Both the position numbers and the translations under genes were made by a program. A stretch of DNA of 64,000 nucleotides from an uncultured Sphingobacteriales bacterium. GTDB taxonomy: Bacteria; Bacteroidota; Bacteroidia; Chitinophagales; Chitinophagaceae. Shown in pieces: positions 47,853 to 53,539 of the stretch; position 1 is the first letter of the stretch, and each line of letters begins with the position of its first letter. The notes beneath the pieces are model-generated. The model had not been told where the DNA came from. It did not search any database and worked only from the letters and a program-made list of their open reading frames with translations. The DNA lies in contig CALMQS010000038.1 of assembly GCA_937871285.1 (NCBI GenBank), positions 184,477 through 248,476 of the forward strand, given 5' to 3'.

Positions 47853-47945
47853 ATGCATCAAAAAGAACAACAAATTAAAACATCAGATTGGTTTAGCCGG
47901 ACAGGCTATGATACCAGTTGCGGGGCATGTAATGCTGATGGTTAA
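47853..47945 (+). CDS. Putative 30-aa leader peptide 1 (attenuator)
   Basis: The ORF encodes 30 residues; the first 16 are MHQKEQQIKTSDWFSR. Codons 2-16 contain His, Gln x3, Lys x2, Glu, Asp, Phe and Arg, which covers all seven amino acids of the tRNA array downstream (10 of 15 codons). Codons 22-25 (agT TGC GGG GCa) contain the segment 47918-47926 that is complementary to the 5' arm of the terminator at 47976-47995. A ribosome stalled early would leave that segment free and favour read-through; one that reaches the stop would cover it and allow termination. This is the classical attenuation layout. No Shine-Dalgarno is seen. A stand-alone small Cys-containing protein (CGAC near the end) is the alternative. 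Confidence 0.65.
   Translation: MHQKEQQIKTSDWFSRTGYDTSCGACNADG
47918..47926 (+). promoter_or_regulatory. Antiterminator segment of attenuator 1
   Basis: TTGCGGGGC (47918-47926) can pair over 9 bp with GCCCCGCAA (47975-47983), one base pair longer than the terminator stem itself. Its first 8 bases are identical to the 3' arm of the terminator (47988-47995), so the two structures are mutually exclusive. A small TAGCC-GGACA-GGCTA hairpin at 47894-47908 lies just before it and could act as a pause site. Confidence 0.7.
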
Positions 47946-47975
47946 GTTGAAATAACAGATTCAATCAAATATACG

Positions 47976-48000
47976 CCCCGCAAGAGATTGCGGGGTTTTT
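47976..48000 (+). terminator. Intrinsic terminator of attenuator 1
   Basis: CCCCGCAA (47976-47983), loop GAGA, TTGCGGGG (47988-47995) and a run of five T's: a perfect GC-rich 8-bp terminator 30 bases after the stop of the 30-codon ORF and before the 53-codon ORF. Confidence 0.92.
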
Positions 48001-48028
48001 ATTTTCGGTGAATATTTATTAAAATAAA

Positions 48029-48190
48029 ATGCTGAAAGCTTTAAAACATAAACGATTTACGATTCCAATGCGGAATATACAGCTATCATTATCTGTACGA
48101 TATGGGTATGTGCAGGCCAACAACAGCAGTGTGCCTGAAGGCCATGAAGAGGATAGCAAACATACGCGACCGTGGTATAACTATACATAA
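48029..48190 (+). CDS. Putative 53-aa leader peptide 2 (attenuator)
   Basis: The ORF lies between the two terminators. It starts MLKALKHKRF and contains EGHEEDSKHTRPW at residues 37-49. Eighteen of its 52 residues after Met are amino acids of the tRNA array (Lys, His, Arg, Phe, Gln, Glu, Asp all occur), with 7 of 9 at residues 37-45, just before the segment 48166-48176 that can pair with the terminator at 48220-48244. No promoter is seen between the first terminator and this ORF, so its transcription should depend on read-through. An ordinary small protein cannot be excluded. Confidence 0.55.
   Translation: MLKALKHKRFTIPMRNIQLSLSVRYGYVQANNSSVPEGHEEDSKHTRPWYNYT
48166..48176 (+). promoter_or_regulatory. 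Antiterminator segment of attenuator 2
   Basis: GCGACCG (48166-48172) pairs with CGGTCGC (48223-48229), and after a single bulged T (48173) GGT (48174-48176) pairs with ACC (48220-48222): 10 bp that use up the 5' arm of the second terminator. The segment lies in codons 46-49 of the 53-codon ORF. Confidence 0.6.
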
Positions 48191-48219
48191 CCTGTATTGA
48201 ACAGGCATAATGAAAAGGG

Positions 48220-48249
48220 ACCCGGTCGCAGCAAACGACCGGGTTTTTT
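48220..48249 (+). terminator. Intrinsic terminator of attenuator 2, upstream of the tRNA array
   Basis: ACCCGGTCG (48220-48228) and CGACCGGGT (48236-48244) form a perfect 9-bp stem with a 7-base loop, followed by a run of T's to 48249. The first tRNA gene starts 59 bases later. Confidence 0.92.
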
Positions 48250-48307
48250 GTTGCTGCATATAAAAATAGCGGGTATAGGATCAGATCCTTCCTGCCAAAC
48301 AAACAAT

Positions 48308-48380
48308 GATCTGTTCGTCTAATGGTTCAGGACGCAAGGTTTTCATTCTTGAAATACGGGTTCAACTCCCGTACAGATTA
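48308..48380 (+). tRNA. tRNA-Glu (TTC)
   Basis: A full cloverleaf: acceptor gatctgt/acagatt (first pair G-U), D-arm gtct/ggac, anticodon stem caagg/tcttg with loop ttTTCat, T-arm acggg/cccgt with loop ttcaact, discriminator A. CCA is not encoded. It is the first of seven tRNA genes separated mostly by 3-6 bases. Confidence 0.93.
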
Positions 48381-48383
48381 CAA

Positions 48384-48455
48384 GGTTCGTTGGTGTAACG
48401 GCTAACATCACAGATTGTCGATCTGTTGCTATGGGTTCGATTCCCGTACGAACCG
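48384..48455 (+). tRNA. tRNA-Asp (GTC)
   Basis: Acceptor ggttcgt/acgaacc, anticodon stem acaga/tctgt with loop ttGTCga, T-arm atggg/cccgt with loop ttcgatt, discriminator G as expected for Asp. It starts 3 bases after tRNA-Glu. Confidence 0.94.
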
Positions 48456-48460
48456 CTGAA

Positions 48461-48533
48461 TGTTGGATGGTGCAATGGTTGAGCATTTCAGCATTTGAAG
48501 CTGAAGATGCTGGTTCGAATCCAGCTCCGACAA
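48461..48533 (+). tRNA. tRNA-Gln (TTG)
   Basis: Acceptor tgttgga/tccgaca with one T-G pair, D-stem gtgc/gcat, anticodon stem tcagc/gctga with loop atTTGaa, T-arm gctgg/ccagc with loop ttcgaat, discriminator A. Five bases separate it from tRNA-Asp. The loop sequence ttgaa could be misread as a Phe anticodon, but stem geometry gives TTG. Confidence 0.88.
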
Positions 48534-48539
48534 CAATAC

Positions 48540-48611
48540 GTTGGCTTTAGCTTATCCGGTAAAGCACCACACTGTGAATGTGGAGAACAGGGTTCGAATC
48601 CCGGAGTCAAC
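48540..48611 (+). tRNA. tRNA-His (GTG), slightly irregular
   Basis: Anticodon stem ccaca/tgtgg with loop ctGTGaa. The acceptor gttggct(t) pairs with agtcaac with one G-T pair, and G at 48540 can serve as the extra G-1. The T-arm caggg/cccgg has an A-G mismatch, and the T-arm to acceptor junction is one base short compared with the usual His cloverleaf, so the 3' boundary is uncertain by a base. Confidence 0.88.
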
Positions 48612-48617
48612 CAATGA

Positions 48618-48688
48618 TGGCTTATCGTTCAATGGAAGGATACTGTGCTACGAACACAGAGACAGAAGTTCGACTCTTCTTAAGCCAG
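48618..48688 (+). tRNA. tRNA-Arg (ACG)
   Basis: Acceptor tggctta/taagcca, D-stem gttc/ggat with two G-T pairs and a short D-loop, anticodon stem ctgtg/cacag with loop ctACGaa (A34 probably becomes inosine), T-arm agaag/cttct with loop ttcgact, discriminator G. The next tRNA is 55 bases away, the only large gap in the array. Confidence 0.9.
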
Positions 48689-48743
48689 CTAAAAGGATAA
48701 AGCGCTTAGTGGAAAATAAACTTCTGTAAGTCGCAACAAAAAT

Positions 48744-48817
48744 TGGCCCGTAGCTCAATTGGCAAGAGTATCCGGCTTTTAACCGGAGGGTTCAGGGTTC
48801 GAATCCCTGCGGACCAA
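48744..48817 (+). tRNA. tRNA-Lys (TTT)
   Basis: Anticodon stem tccgg/ccgga with loop ctTTTaa, T-arm caggg/ccctg with loop ttcgaat, D-stem gctc/gagt. The acceptor tggcccg/cggacca has a C-A mismatch at the fourth pair. Discriminator A, no CCA. Confidence 0.92.
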
Positions 48818-48821
48818 CGAC

Positions 48822-48893
48822 GGACGAATAGCTCCAATGGCAGAGCATTGGTTTGAAGCACCAACTGTGCTGGTTCGAATCCGGCTTCGTCCA
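48822..48893 (+). tRNA. tRNA-Phe (GAA)
   Basis: Acceptor ggacgaa/ttcgtcc, D-stem gctc/gagc, anticodon stem ttggt/accaa with loop ttGAAgc, T-arm gctgg/ccggc with one T-G pair, discriminator A. It is 4 bases after tRNA-Lys, ends the array, and lies 37 bases before the YkuK gene with no terminator between. Confidence 0.92.
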
Positions 48894-48930
48894 CAGATAA
48901 GAAGATTTTAAATACCTGTTAAGGAAGAAA

Positions 48931-49416
48931 ATGGAACAACAGCAAAAATGGAGGAAGTTATCCGGCGAAAGCGTTCAACAGCCGATTGAAGATGAGATAA
49001 GAACTGTGATCATAAGAGAAAAAGAAATGGGACATTCTTTAAAAGTGTGCATTGGCACCGACAGCCAGGTAAAGGGGAGGGAAACTGAATTTGCGACTGT
49101 TATTGTATTCATCAGGAAAGGGAAGGGAGGGTTCATGTATATACACAATGAGATCACTACACAAAAGATGAGCATCAAACAACGGATGCTGACTGAGGTA
49201 GGTAAGAGTATTGAAGTGGCTTATGCCCTGTGCAATATTTTTTCGCGGTACAGCGTGGATATGGAAGTGCATGCCGACATCAACACCAATCCAAACTTTA
49301 AGAGCAATGATGCGCTAAAAGAAGCCATGGGTTATATTATGGGAATGGGATTCGCCTTTAAAGCAAAACCGGAGGCCTTTGCAAGCTCAAGCTGTGCGAA
49401 TAAAGTGGTACAATAA
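48931..49416 (+). CDS. YkuK/DUF458 family RNase H-fold protein
   Basis: A 161-aa cytoplasmic protein of the YkuK family, which has an RNase H-like fold of unknown activity. LKVCIGTDSQVKGRETEFATVIVFI (about 35-59) gives the first acidic strand (IGTDSQ), followed by a VEVHADINTNPNFKSN acidic block near 110-125 and a closing GMGFAFKAKPEAFASSSCANK. It starts 37 bases after tRNA-Phe without an intervening terminator, so it probably sits on the same transcript as the tRNA array. A role in RNA processing or quality control there is inference. Confidence 0.85.
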   Translation: MEQQQKWRKLSGESVQQPIEDEIRTVIIREKEMGHSLKVCIGTDSQVKGRETEFATVIVFIRKGKGGFMYIHNEITTQKMSIKQRMLTEVGKSIEVAYALCNIFSRYSVDMEVHADINTNPNFKSNDALKEAMGYIMGMGFAFKAKPEAFASSSCANKVVQ

Positions 49417-49434
49417 AATCTGCATGCCAAACTC

Positions 49435-49575
49435 ATGGAAGAAAATGAGATATTGTGGAAACTGAAGGAGATGGAATACGTAGAAAAGATCGCAGATAAG
49501 ACCAGCAACATTAGTGTAAGTGGCAACGGTGTATTGATTGAGCAGTTGAAGGAGATTTTTGTGCCGAAGAAATAG
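49435..49575 (+). CDS. 46-aa small protein of unknown function
   Basis: A 46-residue ORF 18 bases after the YkuK stop, same strand, with balanced codon use: MEENEILWKLKEMEYVEKI, then a DKTSNISVSGNGVLIEQLKE part. It is charged and amphipathic, predicted as helix-strand-helix, and ends just before a perfect palindrome. I do not recognise it. Its tight spacing suggests a real gene in the unit. Confidence 0.5.
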   Translation: MEENEILWKLKEMEYVEKIADKTSNISVSGNGVLIEQLKEIFVPKK

Positions 49576-49580
49576 TGATT

Positions 49581-49613
49581 ATGGTTGCCAACCTTTCAAA
49601 GGTTGGCAACCAT
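49581..49613. repeat. Perfect 16-bp inverted repeat (terminator or REP-like element)
   Basis: ATGGTTGCCAACCTTT (49581-49596), a single C, and AAAGGTTGGCAACCAT (49598-49613) are perfectly complementary. Only ttct follows, so it is a weak intrinsic terminator at best, but it may cut or stabilise the message between the small ORF and rtcB. Confidence 0.85.
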
Positions 49614-49753
49614 TTCTAAAAGAGTGGAAAACGGTTTTAGCCTGGTTGTAGTGCATTTGGCTTCGTTTGGTGAATAATTCATTTTAAAATGATGACAAAG
49701 AGGGCTACCGGTAATATAGCAACATTCGAATTTTCAAACAAAGCCGGAGATCA

Positions 49754-49836
49754 GTTCAACCGAAGTTACGGAGCTGGAATCAAAAACCTCTGTGTTCCTC
49801 CGTGTCTCCCTGCCTCCGTGGTTCAAAACAAAAAAC
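49754..49836. repeat. 83-bp intergenic phrase repeat, copy 1
   Basis: The segment ends tgcctccgtggttcaaaac and is nearly the same as 51533-51613, including the unit gttcctccgtgt-ttccctgcctccgtgg. It sits directly before the rtcB start, so its transcript end forms the rtcB leader. It is a Bacteroidota-style repeated intergenic phrase of unknown role. Confidence 0.8.
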
Positions 49837-49837
49837 A

Positions 49838-51307
49838 ATGAACAAGTTAAAAATAACAGGAAAAGAATTAAGAGCTATCGGCTACCCCGAAAGCCCGGTG
49901 ATAAGCGTGGCAATGAATGTGATGCAAAAAAACTATAAGCATCATAATAAGGAGAGAGTAATGGAACTATTGAAAAAAATACTGGAAGCACCGGTTGCAT
50001 ATAAAGACGATGCGGTACTGGGGTTGATTGCAGCAAAGCTGCTGCATACCCTTCACAAGGATAAGGCTGGCCATGCGGGAGGAGCACAGGTGTCATTGAA
50101 TAATTCAGGTATTCCGTTCCATGTATTCGGACAGGAACATATTGAAGAAGGCGCCATGCACCAGATGTATACCGCGGCTAAACTGCCCGTGGCCGTTGCG
50201 GGGGCCTTAATGCCCGACGCGCACAGCGGTTACGGCTTGCCGATAGGTGGTGTGCTGGCAACACACAACGCGGTAATACCGTATGGCGTTGGCGTGGATA
50301 TTGGCTGCCGCATGTGTTTGAGCGTGTTTGACATGGATCCGAAGGAGTTGCTGAAAAAGGAAAATTATTTTATAAGGGAATTAAATGAAGCTACCCTGTT
50401 CGGAAGCGGAAAGCAGTTTGATCATGCCGCTGATCACGAAGTAATGGATCGCCCGGAATTTGGATCGCTGCCTTTACTGAAAAACCTGCACGGACGGGCA
50501 TGGAAGCAATTAGGATCATCCGGGAGCGGTAATCATTTCGTGGAATTTGGTGAAGTGGCAATAACTGAGAAAGATGAGGTATTGGGTATTGAACCGGGTA
50601 ATTATGTGGCACTGTTGTCGCACTCCGGCTCAAGGGCATTGGGGGCTAACATAGCCAATCACTATACTAAGATCGCCAAACAAAAAAGACGCCTGCCGGG
50701 CGAAGCCGCCAACCTTGCCTGGCTCAGCTTAGATGAAGAAGCCGGTATGGAATACTGGATCGCCATGAACCTGGCAGGTGATTATGCTTCTGCCTGTCAT
50801 CATATCATCCATGAAAAAATAGCAAAGCAATTGGAACGTAAACCAATTAAGATGGTAGAGAATCATCACAACTTTGCATGGAAGGAACAATGGGAAGGAA
50901 AGGAAGTGATCGTTCATCGCAAAGGCGCTACACCGGCAGGTAAAAACGTATTGGGTATTATTCCCGGCAGCATGACCGCTAATGGATTTATAGTAAAAGG
51001 AAAAGGAGAGGAAGCCTCTGTGAATTCCGCATCGCATGGAGCAGGCAGGCAAATGAGCCGCAGTAAAGCGTTACAATCTGTTACCGACAGCGCGCTGAAA
51101 GCTGAGCTTAAAAAGCACCAGGTAAAATTGCTGGGCGGCGGGTTAGATGAAGCACCTTTTGCCTATAAGGATATTGAGGCGGTAATGCAATCGCAAAAAC
51201 AACTGGTGGAGGTGCTCGGCAGGTTCGTGCCTAAAATTGTAAAGATGGACGGTGCTTCGCATAAGAATTGGGGAAAGAAGGTAAGAACAGATGTGATGGG
51301 GGAGTGA
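49838..51307 (+). CDS. rtcB: RNA 3'-phosphate/5'-OH ligase RtcB
   Basis: A 489-aa GTP- and Mn-dependent RNA ligase that joins 2',3'-cyclic phosphate or 3'-phosphate ends to 5'-OH ends, the ends left by anticodon nucleases and other toxins. The metal ligands are visible: D154 and C157 in GVDIGCRM, H233 in SGNHFVEFG, H262 in LSHSGSR. The guanylylated His is H360 in HRKGATPAG, and SHGAGRQMSRSKA closes the site. I start at ATG 49838; an earlier in-frame GTG would read through a repeat. No archease, RtcA or RtcR is next to it. It lies downstream of the tRNA array and YkuK. Confidence 0.96.
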   Translation: MNKLKITGKELRAIGYPESPVISVAMNVMQKNYKHHNKERVMELLKKILEAPVAYKDDAVLGLIAAKLLHTLHKDKAGHAGGAQVSLNNSGIPFHVFGQEHIEEGAMHQMYTAAKLPVAVAGALMPDAHSGYGLPIGGVLATHNAVIPYGVGVDIGCRMCLSVFDMDPKELLKKENYFIRELNEATLFGSGKQFDHAADHEVMDRPEFGSLPLLKNLHGRAWKQLGSSGSGNHFVEFGEVAITEKDEVLGIEPGNYVALLSHSGSRALGANIANHYTKIAKQKRRLPGEAANLAWLSLDEEAGMEYWIAMNLAGDYASACHHIIHEKIAKQLERKPIKMVENHHNFAWKEQWEGKEVIVHRKGATPAGKNVLGIIPGSMTANGFIVKGKGEEASVNSASHGAGRQMSRSKALQSVTDSALKAELKKHQVKLLGGGLDEAPFAYKDIEAVMQSQKQLVEVLGRFVPKIVKMDGASHKNWGKKVRTDVMGE

Positions 51308-51339
51308 GCGGTAAAGTGTTACGATCGCCTGCTGGTAAC

Positions 51340-51417
51340 GTCGCCCGGAGGCGACAATAAGTTGTACGAGGCGAAGACGCCCCGTACAACGGAACCCGTA
51401 CAGCGGAGCAGCTGTAC
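51340..51417. repeat. Three consecutive palindromes after rtcB
   Basis: GTCGCC-CGGA-GGCGAC (51340-51355); GTTGTACG-a-GGCG-AAGA-CGCC-c-CGTACAAC (51361-51390, one mismatch); GTACAGC-GGAGCA-GCTGTAC (51398-51417). Size, spacing and the CGGA loop recall the palindromes at 4801-4897. Confidence 0.85.
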
Positions 51418-51532
51418 AGCGTAGGCCGCACAGCGAATGTGATTGATCCCTGTTAGTAAAAGGCAAAGGATATACAATGAAGTATATTGATCATTAGTGA
51501 ACCGAACCTTGAACGGAGCGTCGCAACATCTG

Positions 51533-51613
51533 CTCAACCGGAGGTACGGAGCCGGAATTATAAACAACCTGGTGTTCCTCCGTGTTTCCCTGCCTCCGTG
51601 GTTCAAAACAAAA
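51533..51613. repeat. 83-bp intergenic phrase repeat, copy 2
   Basis: Nearly identical to 49754-49836, differing by scattered substitutions. It too ends shortly before a coding start (51642). Confidence 0.8.
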
Positions 51614-51641
51614 ATAAAGGTAAATTGCAGGCACAACCGGT

Positions 51642-52334
51642 ATGATGCGGGTACTTTTGATTTTAATAGCATGCTTTTGGTATAATAATGATTGCGCTGG
51701 GCAGGCACAAAAAAGATACATCGTTAAAGCCGGCGAAGCCCCGGATGAAGCAATACCCGGCGAAGCAAAATATATATTTCCTTCTTTTACAGAAGGAACC
51801 GCTTTCTTAAGATCGGGCGCTTCCGTGAAACAACAGTTCAATTACAATCACCTGCTGGATGAAATGCAGTTTTTAAATACCGGCGGCGATACCCTGGCCA
51901 TTGCAGACCCCGGGCTGATTAAATACATCAGCATTGACAGCCTTGTATTTTACTACGATAAGGGATACCTGCGGCAGGTTGTACAGATCCGCTCCCATAA
52001 GCTCGCTGTAAAACAGCAAATGATCCAGATTCCCGATAAAGTGGGCACGGCCTATGGTGGCTCTTCAGGCTCTTCGGCCGTAACCACTTATTCAAGCATA
52101 TATGCCAGCGACAAAGTACATCGTTTGAAAGTAGACAGAGACGTGCTTTTCCAAACAGTAACCAGTTGGTATATCGGCAATCAGTATAACCGTTTTGAAA
52201 AGGCAGACAAGAAAGGATTTTATAATATTTTCCCTTCAAACAGAGACGCCATAAGAAAATACATTGCAAAAAACAATCCGGATTTTAATAAAGAAGCTGA
52301 CCTGGAACAATTGCTGCGGTTTTGCACTGAATAA
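51642..52334 (+). CDS. Exported protein of unknown function
   Basis: A 230-aa protein with a signal peptide (about 1-20, LLILIACFWYNNDCAGQA) and a mature part of alternating strands and helices (IFPSFTEGTAFLRSGASVKQ, then DRDVLFQTVTSWYIGNQYNRF). No known motif is recognised. It follows the second phrase repeat and has no obvious operon partner. Confidence 0.75.
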   Translation: MMRVLLILIACFWYNNDCAGQAQKRYIVKAGEAPDEAIPGEAKYIFPSFTEGTAFLRSGASVKQQFNYNHLLDEMQFLNTGGDTLAIADPGLIKYISIDSLVFYYDKGYLRQVVQIRSHKLAVKQQMIQIPDKVGTAYGGSSGSSAVTTYSSIYASDKVHRLKVDRDVLFQTVTSWYIGNQYNRFEKADKKGFYNIFPSNRDAIRKYIAKNNPDFNKEADLEQLLRFCTE

Positions 52335-52533
52335 CAATTGCATTTTTTGTTACCGGCCACATCGCACGCTTCACCGTTCCTTGTGTCACTCCCTTGTACA
52401 ACGGATATACTATGCGGCCGGGCATTAAAAAAATAAGTATCGTATTAAACACACTAAGTGCATAGAAACCGCATACCTATGTTCGTTTTCCCGCCTGTGC
52501 AAATCGTTTCATTTTTATTCAGCCGGCAAACTG

Positions 52534-53430
52534 TTACCTGTGCTGCTCATAATAGTTTACGGGAATGCATGCACGCAAATAAATCATTTCATTATCTGTA
52601 AGTAAGGGCGTATGCGTGGCGGCAATCATATCGTTCAGTTGTTCCATCGTTCTAATCCCAACAATGGCAGCGGTAACCGGCTGCTGCTGCAATACAAACC
52701 GGATGGCAGTTTGTGCGGGTTTGCGGTTTATGCCGGAAATGGCGTGCACAGCAGACTGCGCTTTGTACACCTCATCTTCTGAGTAGTTTAAATATGTTTT
52801 TACGGGTTTGTTCACCAGCAGTCCTCCGGCCAGGCTGCCCCGTGCCAGCACGGCAATATCATTTGCCTGCAATAGCGGAAAGCAGGTTTCCTCGGGGCGT
52901 CGGTCCAGCACGCTGTATTGCATCATTACACTGGCTATATGTGATCGCTTTACATATTCGCGGATTACGTTGGGGCGTATAGACGAAATACCATAATACC
53001 GTATCTTACCTGCCGCCTGTAGGCTTTCAAAGGCTTCAATGGTTTCATCTACAGGATCGCCGATGGTACCGCCATGCAACTGGTAAAGGTCAATATAATC
53101 GGTGTTTAGCCGCTTCAAGCTTTGTTCCACCGCACTGATTATATAGTGCTTGTAAGGGTTCCATTCCCATCCGCTGCCATCGGGCCGCCACTGGTTGCCC
53201 ACCTTGGTTGCCAGAATCACTTTGTCTCTTTTACCCTGCAGCGCTTTACCAACGGTGGTTTCGTTCAGGCCTTTCTGGTACATATCGGCCGTATCAAAAT
53301 AATTCAGCCCGCCCTCAATGGCGCTGTGTATGAGCCGCGCATTATCTGCGTCATTATCACCTAAAGACATACAGCCAAAACCGATTTCGCTTACGGTTAA
53401 CGATGATTTTCCCAGAAGATGGTAGTTCAT
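52534..53430 (-). CDS. Aldo/keto reductase
   Basis: A 298-aa NADPH-dependent oxidoreductase of the aldo/keto reductase fold. Seen are the opening GFGCMSLG, the catalytic Asp/Tyr region NYFDTADMYQKG (about 44-55), the Lys in ILATKVGNQ, the His in LYQLHGG (about 117), and the cofactor block AAIVGIRTMEQLNDMI near the C-terminus. Substrate unknown. It is divergent from murF. Confidence 0.92.
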   Translation of the reverse strand: MNYHLLGKSSLTVSEIGFGCMSLGDNDADNARLIHSAIEGGLNYFDTADMYQKGLNETTVGKALQGKRDKVILATKVGNQWRPDGSGWEWNPYKHYIISAVEQSLKRLNTDYIDLYQLHGGTIGDPVDETIEAFESLQAAGKIRYYGISSIRPNVIREYVKRSHIASVMMQYSVLDRRPEETCFPLLQANDIAVLARGSLAGGLLVNKPVKTYLNYSEDEVYKAQSAVHAISGINRKPAQTAIRFVLQQQPVTAAIVGIRTMEQLNDMIAATHTPLLTDNEMIYLRACIPVNYYEQHR

Positions 53431-53539
53431 ACCTGTTCTTTTGTTTATACAAAGTTCAGATTCCTGGCCGTAAGTCCAAACAGAATTCTGCAGGTACCGC
53501 GCTTCGTATTTTGGAATGATTATATTTACCTTTACCGCT

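Larger units (their letters stand above)
51308..51641. other. Gene-free region after rtcB filled with repeats
   Basis: No gene. It consists of three short palindromes (51340-51417) followed by the second copy of the intergenic phrase repeat (51533-51613); both are listed separately. One of the palindromes may end the rtcB message. Confidence 0.6.

Noticed and set aside
47853..47945. The 30-aa peptide as a RiPP precursor or bacteriocin
   Set aside because: It has a Cys-containing C-terminal end (CGAC), but no modification enzyme, protease or exporter gene is near, and the codon content plus terminator pairing fit a leader peptide better.
48689..48743. A degraded eighth tRNA between tRNA-Arg and tRNA-Lys
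   Set aside because: The 55-base gap contains a D-arm-like gcgcttagtgg, but no T-loop and no closing acceptor stem, so a tRNA cannot be supported.
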